DNA of 64,000 nt, from contig NZ_JAGTUK010000005.1 in the NCBI RefSeq assembly GCF_018224615.1, positions 100,163 to 164,162 of the forward strand. The letters are read 5' to 3'. How positions within the stretch are numbered: position 1 is the stretch's first letter; each line of letters opens with the position of its first letter. The position numbers were made by a program, and so were the translations under genes. The DNA comes from Microbacterium paraoxydans (lineage in GTDB: Bacteria > Actinomycetota > Actinomycetes > Actinomycetales > Microbacteriaceae). The notes under the pieces are model-generated. The model was given only the letters and a program-made list of their open reading frames with translations, ran no database searches and was not told the origin of the DNA. Shown piece by piece: positions 55,291 through 63,855 of this stretch.

Positions 55291-56355
55291 GCGGCCCGGG
55301 GTCTGCTCCGCCTTGTCGGCGAACGTCTGCAGGAGGCGCTGCAGCGAGTCCAGCCGCGCGCGACCCGTCTCGCTCAACTCGCCGCGCTCCGCTGCCTCGA
55401 TCAGGGCGCAGTCCGGGGCATCGGGAAGGTGCGTGCACCCGCGGGGGCAGTTCTCCGCGATCACGGCGAGCTCCGTGAAGGCCGCGAGGATGTTGGCGGG
55501 ATCGACGTGTCCCAGCCCGAACGACCGAACGCCCGGGGTATCGATCACCCACCCGGTACCGCCGGGCCCCTCGTAGCGCAGCGACACCGTGGACGAGGAG
55601 GTGTGGCGCCCCCGACCGGTGACCTGATTGACGTGGCCCGTCGCCCTTCCGGCGGACGGCACCAGGGCGTTCACGAGCGTCGACTTCCCCACCCCCGAGT
55701 GGCCGACGAAGACCGTCGAGTGGCCGATCAGCGCCTCGCCGATCTCGTCGACGGGCATCTCCTCGCGGGCGCTGGTGAAGACGCGCAGATCGAGGCCGTC
55801 GAAGTGGGCGAGGAACTCGGATGGGTCGGCGAGGTCGGTCTTGGTCACCACCAGCAGAGGGCGGATGCCGGCGTCCAGGGCGGCGACGAGGTAGCGATCG
55901 ACGAGCCGTGCCCGCGGCTCAGGATCGGCGGCGGCGACCACGACGAGCATCTGATCCGCGTTGGCCACGATCACGCGCTCGACCTGGTCGGTGTCGTCGG
56001 CGCTGCGGCGCAGCAGCGAGGTGCGATCGAGGATGCCGACGATCCGCCCGAGCGTGCCTTCGGCACCTGAGGTGTCGCCCACCACGCGCGCCTGATCGCC
56101 GGTCACGATCGGCGTTCGTCGGAGTTCGCGGGCACGGGCGGCCGTGATGGCGTGCTCGTCCGGGGTGCCCTCGCCGAGGAGCACGGAGTAGCGACCGCGG
56201 TCGACGCCCAGCACGCGGCCCACCTGCGCGTCCTCGTGCGCCGGCCGACGCTTGGTGCGCGGACGGTTCGCCTTGGGATTGGGGCGCGTGCGGATCGCGC
56301 TCTCGTCGTACTCCTCGAAGTCGTCGTCGAGGTCGGTGTCGTCGAGCCAGCTCAC
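55288..56355 (-). CDS. rsgA: Ribosome small subunit biogenesis GTPase RsgA
   Basis: 355 residues, a circularly permuted GTPase that checks 30S maturation. G4 (VVTKTDLAD) precedes G1 (GHSGVGKSTLVNAL) and G3 (IDTPGVRSFG). The C-terminal zinc module is ENCPRGCTHLPDAPDCAL, with the Cys-Cys-His-Cys pattern. An N-terminal OB-like domain and an acidic/basic extension (DLDDDFEEYDES) are present. ATG 56355 lies 4 bp from the aroA stop, so aroA-rsgA is likely one transcript. Confidence 0.95.
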   Translation of the reverse strand: MSWLDDTDLDDDFEEYDESAIRTRPNPKANRPRTKRRPAHEDAQVGRVLGVDRGRYSVLLGEGTPDEHAITAARARELRRTPIVTGDQARVVGDTSGAEGTLGRIVGILDRTSLLRRSADDTDQVERVIVANADQMLVVVAAADPEPRARLVDRYLVAALDAGIRPLLVVTKTDLADPSEFLAHFDGLDLRVFTSAREEMPVDEIGEALIGHSTVFVGHSGVGKSTLVNALVPSAGRATGHVNQVTGRGRHTSSSTVSLRYEGPGGTGWVIDTPGVRSFGLGHVDPANILAAFTELAVIAENCPRGCTHLPDAPDCALIEAAERGELSETGRARLDSLQRLLQTFADKAEQTPGR

Positions 56356-56358
56356 CGG

Positions 56359-57675
56359 TCAGCCCCGCAGCATCCGCTCCCAGAGCATCGTGAACTCCGG
56401 GAGGGTCTTCGCGGTCGTGCCGATGTCGTCGATCTCGACCCCCGGGACGCGCAGTCCGATGAGGGCGCCCGTGGTTGCCATGCGGTGGTCGTGGTGTGCC
56501 GCCCAGGTCCCGCCGTGCAAGGGGGCGGGGATGACCCTCAGGCCGTCCGGCAGCTCCTCGGCGGTGCCGCCCAGTGCGCGCAGGTTGCCGATGAGCGCGG
56601 CGATGCGGTCCGTCTCGTGCAGGCGGATGTGGCCGATGCCGCGGATCGTGGTCGGCGTCTCGGCGAACGCCGCGAGGCCGACCAGGGTGGGGGTGAGCTC
56701 GCTCGCGGCGGAGAGGTCGATGTCGAGGCCGCGGATGCTCGAGCCCGCCCGAACCGTGAGCGCGCCCCCGTGACGGGACACATGAGCGCCGGTGCTCTGG
56801 AGGATTTCGGGCAGCAGCGCGCCGGGCTGGGTCGAGTGCGCCGGCCATCCGGTGATCGATACGGTGCCACCCGTCACGAGCGCAGCGGCGAGGAAGGGTG
56901 CGGCGTTGGAGAGGTCGGGCTCGATCGCGATCTCCTTCGCGCGCGGCACACCGGCCTCGACCAGCCACTCGCCGACGGCCGGTCGCTCGATCCGGATGCC
57001 GCGCCGGCTCAGCGCCTCGATCGTCATGTCGATGTGCGGCAGGCTCGGCAGCCGCTCGCCGGTGTGCACGAGGTGCAGGCCGACGTCGAACCGCGGAGCG
57101 GCGAGCAGCAGTCCCGACACGAACTGGCTCGACGCGGAGGCGTCGATCTCCACGCGGCCGCCGCGGATCCTGCCGTGGCCGCGGATCGTGAACGGCAGCG
57201 CCCAGGTGCCCTCGTCGTCGATGTCGACGCCGAGATCGCGGAGCGCGCTGATCAAGCCGCCCATCGGGCGATGCAGGGCGGTCTCGTGCGCCGTCAGGTG
57301 CACGTCGTTCGCGGCGAGGCCCGCAAGAGGGGAGATGAAGCGCATGACCGTCCCGGCCTGACCGCAGTCGATCGTGACGCCGCCGTGCAACTTCGCGGGT
57401 GTGACGACGAGGTCGGGGCCGAACTCGTGCCCGCCGTCGACCTCCTCCACCCCGACGCCCAGAGCGCGCAGGGCGTCGATCATCCGCCGGGAGTCGTCGC
57501 TGTGGAGCGGCGCGATCAGGCGACCCGGTCCGTCGGCGATCGCGGCGATGATCAGCTCGCGGTTCGTCAGCGACTTCGATCCGGGGATCGTGAGCTCGGC
57601 GCGAACGGGCTCGTCGGTGGTGGGCGCGGGGTAGGCGCCCTGCACACGGGACGGGGAATACCTTTTGGCGCTCAT
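56359..57675 (-). CDS. aroA: 3-phosphoshikimate 1-carboxyvinyltransferase (EPSP synthase)
   Basis: 438-residue sixth enzyme of the shikimate pathway, transferring enolpyruvyl from PEP to shikimate-3-phosphate. The family motif GSKSLTNRELIIA lies near residue 32. AGTVMRFISPLAGLA, DASASSQFVSGLL, ASRHGGALTV-type segments and a late RxHETDRI (LHETDRIAAL) follow. Length is normal. The start ATG 57675 is 8 nt after TAAGGT. The first 20 or so bp of the gene overlap the opposite-strand sigma-factor promoter region (57655-57680). Confidence 0.95.
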   Translation of the reverse strand: MSAKRYSPSRVQGAYPAPTTDEPVRAELTIPGSKSLTNRELIIAAIADGPGRLIAPLHSDDSRRMIDALRALGVGVEEVDGGHEFGPDLVVTPAKLHGGVTIDCGQAGTVMRFISPLAGLAANDVHLTAHETALHRPMGGLISALRDLGVDIDDEGTWALPFTIRGHGRIRGGRVEIDASASSQFVSGLLLAAPRFDVGLHLVHTGERLPSLPHIDMTIEALSRRGIRIERPAVGEWLVEAGVPRAKEIAIEPDLSNAAPFLAAALVTGGTVSITGWPAHSTQPGALLPEILQSTGAHVSRHGGALTVRAGSSIRGLDIDLSAASELTPTLVGLAAFAETPTTIRGIGHIRLHETDRIAALIGNLRALGGTAEELPDGLRVIPAPLHGGTWAAHHDHRMATTGALIGLRVPGVEIDDIGTTAKTLPEFTMLWERMLRG

Positions 57676-57680
57676 CGGTT
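57655..57680 (+). promoter_or_regulatory. SigH/SigR-type promoter GGAAT-N18-GTT
   Basis: GGAAT at 57655-57659 and GTT at 57678-57680 are separated by exactly 18 bp, the consensus of SigR/SigH promoters in Streptomyces and mycobacteria. It points at the sigma gene that follows, so the sigma factor should drive its own transcription. Confidence 0.65.
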
Positions 57681-57683
57681 CTC

Positions 57684-57689
57684 ACCTTA
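57684..57689 (-). promoter_or_regulatory. -10 box TAAGGT for aroA
   Basis: Minus-strand TAAGGT, 8 nt before ATG 57675. Confidence 0.4.
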
Positions 57690-57790
57690 GTAAACACGAC
57701 GCCGTCACCGTGAGAGGCGGCACCCGCAGAGGCACGAAGGGATGAGGATGCCTGCGACGTTGGAGCGCGAGGTGATCGACCTGCGCGGCC

Positions 57791-57796
57791 TAGACT
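57791..57796 (+). promoter_or_regulatory. -10 box TAGACT for the short sigma-factor form
   Basis: TAGACT lies 8 nt before ATG 57805 and would give a leaderless short isoform, separate from the upstream GGAAT-N18-GTT promoter. Confidence 0.5.
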
Positions 57797-57804
57797 GGCC
57801 GGTG

Positions 57805-58410
57805 ATGGATGACACCACGACCGCAGACACCGTCGGCGACCCTCGGCGCGAGTTCGAAGAGCAGGCGCTCCCCTTCATGGACCAGCTGTATGCGGCGGCC
57901 ATGCGGATGACGAGGAACCCGGCGGACGCCGCCGACCTCGTGCAGGAGACCTTCGTCAAGGCCTATGGGTCGTGGTCGACGTTCTCCCAGGGGACCAACC
58001 TCAAGGCCTGGCTGTACCGCATCCTCACGAACACGTACATCAACATCTACCGCAAACGTCAGCGCGAGCCGTTCCAGGGCACGATCGACGAGCTCGAGGA
58101 CTGGCAGCTCGGTGGCGCGGAGTCGACGACGGCCTCGCACAGTCGCTCGGCGGAGGCGGAGGCGATCGACCGCATGCCGGCGTCGGTCGTGAAGGACGCG
58201 CTGCAGGCCGTGCCGGAGGACTTCCGGCTCGCGGTCTATCTGGCAGATGTCGAGGGCTTCGCGTATCAGGAGATCGCCGACATCATGAAGACCCCCATCG
58301 GCACCGTGATGAGCCGTCTGCACCGTGGCAGGCGGATGCTGCGGGAGCTGCTGGCCGACTATGCCGCCGAGCGAGGCATCGCCGCGGCTGAACCGAGGAG
58401 CACGAAATGA
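57805..58410 (+). CDS. sigH: ECF sigma factor, SigH/SigR type (thiol/oxidative stress)
   Basis: 201 residues from ATG 57805, with an in-frame upstream ATG at 57742 (or 57748) adding about 20 residues. Region 2 has [31 protein letters not shown] and the following linker [17 protein letters not shown]; region 4 has [29 protein letters not shown] and [12 protein letters not shown] (read in parts). The ECF group 12 type pairs with a zinc anti-sigma factor that senses thiol oxidation, and such a gene overlaps the stop by 4 nt. Two promoters and two starts suggest long and short forms. Confidence 0.93.
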   Translation: MDDTTTADTVGDPRREFEEQALPFMDQLYAAAMRMTRNPADAADLVQETFVKAYGSWSTFSQGTNLKAWLYRILTNTYINIYRKRQREPFQGTIDELEDWQLGGAESTTASHSRSAEAEAIDRMPASVVKDALQAVPEDFRLAVYLADVEGFAYQEIADIMKTPIGTVMSRLHRGRRMLRELLADYAAERGIAAAEPRSTK

Positions 58411-58652
58411 GCGACTGCGGCTGCGACAAGGCCCGTCAGGATCTAGAGGAGTACCTTCGCAACGAGGTGTGCAAGACCGAGCACGCCGAGATCCGCGAGC
58501 ATCTGGAGAACTGCCCGTCCTGCCGAGACGAGGCGCTCGTGGCCACCACTCTCACCGAGGTCGTGGCTCGTGCCTGCAAGGAGACCGCGCCCGAGGAGCT
58601 TCGCGACCAGGTGTTCGCGCGTCTGCGTGAGGTGCAGGCCGCCCAGCACTGA
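58407..58652 (+). CDS. Zinc-binding anti-sigma factor, RsrA/RshA-like
   Basis: 81 residues. The zinc anti-sigma motif is HxxxCxxC: His in REHLEN, then CPSC. An upstream CGC near the N-terminus and a further Cys (VCKTEH, RACKET) are extra thiols. In the family, oxidation forms a disulfide that releases the sigma factor; reduction restores binding. ATG 58407 overlaps the sigma stop (ATGA), so the two are made together. The protein is short, as RsrA and RshA are, and cytosolic. Confidence 0.93.
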   Translation: MSDCGCDKARQDLEEYLRNEVCKTEHAEIREHLENCPSCRDEALVATTLTEVVARACKETAPEELRDQVFARLREVQAAQH

Positions 58653-58683
58653 CCGGCCCGACCGCACCGTCGGTGGCGGCCAA

Positions 58684-58689
58684 TAGGCT
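58684..58689 (+). promoter_or_regulatory. -10 box TAGGCT for the acetyltransferase gene
   Basis: TAGGCT ends 6 nt before ATG 58696. Confidence 0.5.
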
Positions 58690-58695
58690 GGTCGC

Positions 58696-59997
58696 ATGGC
58701 CCTCATCGATGCGCGCGGGATCCCCGCCGACCAGAGCTCCGTCGACCGGCTGGCAGGGGAGGGGCTCGACTATCGAGTGCTCGACCTCGACGACCCGGCG
58801 GCGGTCGAATCCTTCCAGCGCGCTCTCGCCCGTGGCTTCCTGGGGGCCGAGCCCAGCGCCGAGACCCTGGCGGACGGCCTTCCCACGGTGCTCAGCCGCC
58901 GCAACATCGGCGTGTACGAGCGTGACGCGACACCCGCGCAACGTCCCGTCGCCACGATCGACTCCTGGGTGACGCCGATGACGGTGCCCGGAGGCGAGAT
59001 CGGCCTGTGGGCGATCAGCGGCGTCACGGTCTCCGGCACGCATCGCCGCCGCGGCATCGCCCGTGCCCTGCTCGAGGGGGAATTGCGCGCGGCCGCGAAC
59101 GCGGGTGTGTCGATCGCCGGTCTCACGGCCTCGGAAGCGACGATCTACGGTCGCTACGGCTTCGGCTCGGCGGTGCCGGTCGCGCGGTTCACGGTCGACA
59201 CGCGGCGCGCGGGCTGGGACGGTCCCGCGCCGCAGGGGCGGATCGAGTACCTCGACCGCGAGCAGCTGGCAGACGAGCTCGGCGCCGTGCACGAGCGCTC
59301 TCGCGGCGCGCGGTCGGGCCAGGTTCCGGGGTGGCGGGCCCGCTGGACGGGTCTTGCCGGTCTGCAGTCGTCGGACACGGATCGCGACCGCGTGCGCGGC
59401 GTGCGGCACGTCGACGCGGACGGGGTGGTCCGCGGCGTCATGGCGTATGCGGTCAGCGAGAAGGGGGAGTCCTTCCGGTTCGCGTTGCACGTGCGGCTGC
59501 TGGTCGCCGAGACCCCGGAGTCGACGGCGATGCTGTGGCGCTTCGCGCTGCAGCACGACCTCGTGGACGAGGTGACCGCCGACCTGCGTCCGCTCGATGA
59601 GGCGCTGCCGTGGCTGGTCGCCGATCCCCGCGGCGTCACGCAGGTGGTGCACGACCATGGCTGGCTGCGCATCCTCGACGTGCCGGCCGCTCTGACGGCG
59701 CGGCGGTACTCGGCCCCTCTGGACGCCGTGATCCGGGTGGAGGACTCCCTGGGCTTCGCCGAGGGGGTGTGGCGCGTGCGCGTGGACGCGTCCGGGCGCG
59801 CGGAGGTGGAGTCCGTGTCGGCGGATGCGGCGGACCTCACGCTTTCGGTGTCGGCGCTGTCGTCGCTCTACGCGGGGGGCGTCCGCGCGGCCTCGCTCGC
59901 TGCGGCCGGTCGGGTCAGCGGTTCCCCGCAGGCGGTGGAGGCGTTCGATCGCGCTCTGGTCGCCTTCCCCTCCCCGTCACTCGACATTTGGTACTGA
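58696..59997 (+). CDS. eis: GNAT-family N-acetyltransferase, Eis-like
   Basis: 433 residues, the length of the Eis family. The N-terminal GNAT domain (about 1-150) has VTPMTVPGGEIGLWAISGVTVSGTHRRRGIARALL (partly read), whose HRRRGIA is the acetyl-CoA pyrophosphate loop. A second GNAT-like region and a C-terminal SCP2-like sterol-carrier domain (about 325-433, ending SLDIWY, a C-terminal carboxylate that acts in catalysis in Eis) follow. Members acetylate aminoglycosides and other amines. I cannot say which substrate this copy has. Confidence 0.9.
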   Translation: MALIDARGIPADQSSVDRLAGEGLDYRVLDLDDPAAVESFQRALARGFLGAEPSAETLADGLPTVLSRRNIGVYERDATPAQRPVATIDSWVTPMTVPGGEIGLWAISGVTVSGTHRRRGIARALLEGELRAAANAGVSIAGLTASEATIYGRYGFGSAVPVARFTVDTRRAGWDGPAPQGRIEYLDREQLADELGAVHERSRGARSGQVPGWRARWTGLAGLQSSDTDRDRVRGVRHVDADGVVRGVMAYAVSEKGESFRFALHVRLLVAETPESTAMLWRFALQHDLVDEVTADLRPLDEALPWLVADPRGVTQVVHDHGWLRILDVPAALTARRYSAPLDAVIRVEDSLGFAEGVWRVRVDASGRAEVESVSADAADLTLSVSALSSLYAGGVRAASLAAAGRVSGSPQAVEAFDRALVAFPSPSLDIWY

Positions 59998-60060
59998 CCG
60001 GGGCGACCGTGTTCCGTCCGCGGGGCGCAACGCGGCAGCGTCGTCTCATTAACTAGAAAC

Positions 60061-60090
60061 CTCTTTACTGGAAAGAGCCTTTACTATAAC
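60061..60090 (+). promoter_or_regulatory. AT-rich promoter/operator region upstream of the import operon
   Basis: CTCTTT-ACTGG-AAAGAG is an inverted repeat (60061-60077). CTTTACT occurs twice, at 60063 and 60079, and AACCTC twice, at 60058 and 60088. TATAAC (60085-60090) is the likely -10. Confidence 0.4.
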
Positions 60091-60159
60091 CTCGCCTCAG
60101 AGCGGATGCCCGTCCGTTCTGCTCGACTTCCGCAACGAAGCTCTTGAGACGAGGTTTCC

Positions 60160-61824
60160 ATGCACGTCAACCGCTGGAGGAAGACCCTTCCTCTCGTCGC
60201 CGGTGCCGCCGCCCTCGCGCTGGCACTGGCCGGCTGCACGCCCGCTGGCAGCTCATCGGGCGGCGATCGCCCGCTGCGCATGTGGTCGGGGTCGATGACG
60301 CCGATCACCAACAACTTCAACCCGTTCGCCGTCGACACCGCCACGCACATGACGTTCGGCGCCATCTACGAACCGCTGTTCTTCTTCAACCAGCTCTCCG
60401 ACGACCCGCCCGTCGGCCTCATCGGCGACTCGTACGAGTTCAGCGACGACGGTACCCAGCTGACCATCGTGATCAAGCCCGACCTGAAGTGGAGCGACGG
60501 GGAAGACCTCACCGCCGAGGACGTCGCCTTCAGCCTCGGGTACGGCTCGAACCTCGACCCCGACATGGTGTCCGCCGAGGCCACCGACGACACCACCGTG
60601 GTCGTGACGTACTCCTCCGCCAAGTTCACCGCGACGCCGCTCATCCTGGGTTCGACCTGGATCATCCCGAAGCACATCTGGTCGGAGATCGACGACTACA
60701 TGACCGAGACGAACCCCGAGCCCGTCGGCTCCGGGCCCTACGTGCTCAAGTCGTTCACGGACGCCGCCTACACGCTGGAGGCGAACCCGCTCTTCCGCGA
60801 CGGGCCGCCCGCGATCGCCGAGGTGCAGGACATCGGCATCGACTCCAACCAGTCCTCGGAGGACCTGCTCAAGACGGGCAAGCTCGACTGGGTCGGCCAG
60901 TTCATCGCGAACCCCGACGGCGTGACCTCCAACGGCCGCATCAGGACCATGAACCAGCAGCAGGACCCGACCGTGATCGTCACCTGCGCGGACACCTCGA
61001 TGGGATGCACGGGGGCGCAGACCGACCCGGCCGTCCGCCAGGCTCTCAACCTCGCGATCGACCGTGCCGCCATCAGTAGCAAGGCGTTCGCCGGACTCTC
61101 CGGCGAGGCCTCGCCCAGCTTCGCACTGCTGCCGCGCGACGAGAGGTGGCTGAGCGACCCGTCGCTGGCGGTCAGTCCGCAAGAGCCGGACGCCGCGACC
61201 GCCGAGAGCATCCTCGAGGAGGCCGGCTACACGAAGGGCAGCGACGGCTTCTACGGCAAGGACGGCACCGCGATCGAGCTGGACCTCTTCTCGCCCGACG
61301 GCTGGACCGACTACAACGACGCCGCCAAGCTCATCAGCGCCCAGGCCGCGGAGGCCGGTATCCGCGTGAACGCGCGCACGGTGTCGGAGGCCGAGTACTG
61401 GACTCCCATCTCGACGGGCGACTTCCAGCTCGCGCTGTACGGCATCACGCAGTCGCTGGTCGCCGACCCCTACTCCAACTACGACCAGTACTTCACCACG
61501 AACGCCAGCGCGAAGGTCGGCGAGGAGCCCACGAAGGGGCAGAACTACTCCCGCTACACCAACCCTGTGGTCGACGCCGCGGTGAAGCAGGCAGGGGCCA
61601 CGCAGGACGAGGCGATCAAGAAGGAGGCCTACGCCGCGGTGCAGGCCGAGATCGCGCGCGACCTGCCGTACATCCCGGTGGTGCTGAACGCCTCGCAGTC
61701 GTTCTTCAACACGGCCGACTTCACCGGCTGGCCCAGCGAGAGCGACATGTACGCGGCACCGCTGCCGTACCTGTCCACGGCGTCCGCGGTCATCCTGACC
61801 CACCTGCGTCCCGCGAAGAAGTAG
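60160..61824 (+). CDS. ABC transporter substrate-binding lipoprotein, family 5 (Opp/Dpp-like)
   Basis: 554 residues. The signal peptide ends in the lipobox LAGC, with lipidated Cys26, so it is tethered outside the membrane. The body has the SBP_bac_5 core (FGAIYEPLFFF, EDLTAEDVAFSL, GSGPYVLKSF, IDRAAISSKAFAGLSGEASPS), which binds oligopeptides or oligosaccharides. GAGG precedes the ATG at 60160. Two permeases and at least one ATPase gene follow. Similar SBPs in actinomycetes serve plant oligosaccharides, but the ligand cannot be set from sequence. Confidence 0.92.
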   Translation: MHVNRWRKTLPLVAGAAALALALAGCTPAGSSSGGDRPLRMWSGSMTPITNNFNPFAVDTATHMTFGAIYEPLFFFNQLSDDPPVGLIGDSYEFSDDGTQLTIVIKPDLKWSDGEDLTAEDVAFSLGYGSNLDPDMVSAEATDDTTVVVTYSSAKFTATPLILGSTWIIPKHIWSEIDDYMTETNPEPVGSGPYVLKSFTDAAYTLEANPLFRDGPPAIAEVQDIGIDSNQSSEDLLKTGKLDWVGQFIANPDGVTSNGRIRTMNQQQDPTVIVTCADTSMGCTGAQTDPAVRQALNLAIDRAAISSKAFAGLSGEASPSFALLPRDERWLSDPSLAVSPQEPDAATAESILEEAGYTKGSDGFYGKDGTAIELDLFSPDGWTDYNDAAKLISAQAAEAGIRVNARTVSEAEYWTPISTGDFQLALYGITQSLVADPYSNYDQYFTTNASAKVGEEPTKGQNYSRYTNPVVDAAVKQAGATQDEAIKKEAYAAVQAEIARDLPYIPVVLNASQSFFNTADFTGWPSESDMYAAPLPYLSTASAVILTHLRPAKK

Positions 61825-61865
61825 GGCGCCGCACCCATGGTCCGATCCGACGAGAGGAGAGGCTC

Positions 61866-62870
61866 GTGAAGTTCTGGATGCGCCGCATCGCCTTCTACAT
61901 CATCACGCTCTGGGCCGCGATCTCCCTCAACTTCCTGCTGCCGCGGCTCCTGCCCGGCGACCCCGCCGCCATCATGCTGGGCAAGCTCCGGCGTGCGAAC
62001 GGAGGACGACCGCTGTCCGAGGAGACGATCAAGGCGATCACCTCGATCCTCGGCGCGGAGAAGGGATCGACGCTGTGGGATCAATACCTCGCCTACTGGG
62101 GCCGGCTGCTGCACGGTGATCTCGGGATCTCCTCGACCCGATACCCGGCCCCGGTAGGCGAGCTCATCGCCGCGGCACTGCCGTGGACGGTGACGCTCGT
62201 CGGCGCAGCCACCATCATCTCGTTCGTCCTCGGCATCGTGGCCGGCGCGTGGGTGGGCTGGCTCCGCGGCACGTGGATCGACCAGCTGGTGCCGGTCACC
62301 ACGTTCCTGCAGTCCATCCCGTACTTCTGGCTCGCGCTCGTGCTCGTCGCGGTGTTCTCGGTGCAGCTCGGGCTGTTGCCCATCATCGGGGGCTATGACG
62401 TGTTCGAGTTCCCCGCGGGACCCGAGTGGACACCCGCGTTCTTCGCGAGTGCGTTCGTGCACGCCCTGCTCCCCGCGGCGACCATCGTGATCTCCTCGGT
62501 CGGGGGCTGGCTGCTCGGGATGCGGAACATGATGGTGCAGACGATGGCGGAGGACTACGTGCTCACGGCAGAGGCGAAGGGGCTGCGGCCCTCCCGCATC
62601 CGCCGGGCCTATGCGGCGCGCAACGCCTCGATCCCGAGCCTCGCCGGCTTCGGCATCGCCCTGGGGTTCGTGGTCGCGGGCTCGATCGTGACCGAGCAGG
62701 TGTTCAGCTACCCGGGTCTCGGAAAACTCATGATCCAGTCCGTCCAAGGGCTCGACTACGCCCTGATGCAGGGGGTGTTCCTCGTCATCACGCTGACCGT
62801 GCTGGCGGCCAACTTCCTCATCGACCTCCTGTACGGCTTCATCGACCCGAGGGTGCGCCGCGATGGCTGA
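61866..62870 (+). CDS. ABC transporter permease, DppB/OppB type
   Basis: 334 residues from GTG 61866 with AGGAGAGG just upstream; ATG 61878 is the alternative. About six helices, with a first long extracytoplasmic loop containing GEKGSTLWDQYLAYW-like and HGDLGISSTR segments typical of DppB. The EAA coupling loop is EAKGLRPSRIRRAYAAR. It pairs with the DppC-type permease, whose ATG 62863 overlaps its end by 8 nt. Imports the ligand of the upstream SBP. Confidence 0.93.
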   Translation: MKFWMRRIAFYIITLWAAISLNFLLPRLLPGDPAAIMLGKLRRANGGRPLSEETIKAITSILGAEKGSTLWDQYLAYWGRLLHGDLGISSTRYPAPVGELIAAALPWTVTLVGAATIISFVLGIVAGAWVGWLRGTWIDQLVPVTTFLQSIPYFWLALVLVAVFSVQLGLLPIIGGYDVFEFPAGPEWTPAFFASAFVHALLPAATIVISSVGGWLLGMRNMMVQTMAEDYVLTAEAKGLRPSRIRRAYAARNASIPSLAGFGIALGFVVAGSIVTEQVFSYPGLGKLMIQSVQGLDYALMQGVFLVITLTVLAANFLIDLLYGFIDPRVRRDG

Positions 62871-63855
62871 TCTGATCGTCTCTCCGTCCGAATCCACGCA
62901 CGCCGTGGCCGTCGCGCGATCCGCCCGCGTGCGCCGTGGGCTTCCGCGGCTGTCGGGCAAGCTCCTCGTCGGCGTGGTCGTGCTCACGGCGATCATGCTG
63001 TTCGGGCTGATCGGCCCGCTGCTGCTCGGCGACCCGCGCGACGCGAGCTTCGAGCCGCTGCTCCCGCCGAGCGCGGAGCACCCCTTCGGCACGACCAAGC
63101 TGGGGTTCGACGTGCTCGCGCAGGTCGCGACCGGCACGCAGGGCTCGCTTTTCGTCGGCGCGGTCGCCGGCGTCGTCGCCCTGTTCCTCGCGCTCGTGTT
63201 CGGGGTGCTCGCGGGATACTTCGGCGGGGCGCTCGACGAGACCCTGATGCTCGCGACCAACATCATGCTCGTGATCCCCGGGCTCCCGCTCGTGATGGTG
63301 ATCGCGGCGTACGTGCAGCACACGGAGGGTCTGGGCGACCTGGCCCGCAGCTCGCTGCTGGTGGCTCTCGTGCTCGGCATCACCGGGTGGGCCGGGTCGG
63401 CCGTGGTGCTGCGCGGCACCGCTCGGTCGCTGCGCACGCGGGACTACGTGGCGGCCGCGGTCGTCGCGGGTGAGCGCCCGCTGCGGGTGATCTTCGTGGA
63501 GATCCTGCCGAACCTGGTGCCGCTGCTCGCGGCGCAGCTGATCTTCGGCGTGATCTTCGCGGTGCTGGGAGAGGCCGGACTGTCGTACCTGGGGCTCGGT
63601 CCGACCGGGTCGATCACGCTGGGCACCGTGCTGAACGACGCACAGACCGGCCAGGCCGTGGGCAGTGGCGCGTGGTGGTGGTTCGTGCCGCCCGGGCTGA
63701 TCATCGCCCTGATCGGCACGGCCCTGTCACTGATCAACTTCGCGATCGACGAGATCGTGAACCCGAAGCTGCGCCTCGCGCCGGTGGCTGCGCGCCGTCA
63801 GCGCCGGGCACGTCGTGCCGGTCGGGGCGTCGGCGGGGAAGGAGCGGTCGCGTGA
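62863..63855 (+). CDS. ABC transporter permease, DppC/OppC type
   Basis: 330 residues. A cytoplasmic N-terminus precedes the first helix (LVGVVVLTAIMLFGLIGPLLL), then the DppC marker HPFGTTKLGFDVLAQVATGTQGSL in an extracytoplasmic loop (read in parts) and about five more helices. The coupling loop is RDYVAAAVVAGERPLRV. The basic C-terminal tail (RRQRRARRAGR) is cytoplasmic. Its stop overlaps the GTG of the ATPase gene. Confidence 0.93.
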   Translation: MADLIVSPSESTHAVAVARSARVRRGLPRLSGKLLVGVVVLTAIMLFGLIGPLLLGDPRDASFEPLLPPSAEHPFGTTKLGFDVLAQVATGTQGSLFVGAVAGVVALFLALVFGVLAGYFGGALDETLMLATNIMLVIPGLPLVMVIAAYVQHTEGLGDLARSSLLVALVLGITGWAGSAVVLRGTARSLRTRDYVAAAVVAGERPLRVIFVEILPNLVPLLAAQLIFGVIFAVLGEAGLSYLGLGPTGSITLGTVLNDAQTGQAVGSGAWWWFVPPGLIIALIGTALSLINFAIDEIVNPKLRLAPVAARRQRRARRAGRGVGGEGAVA

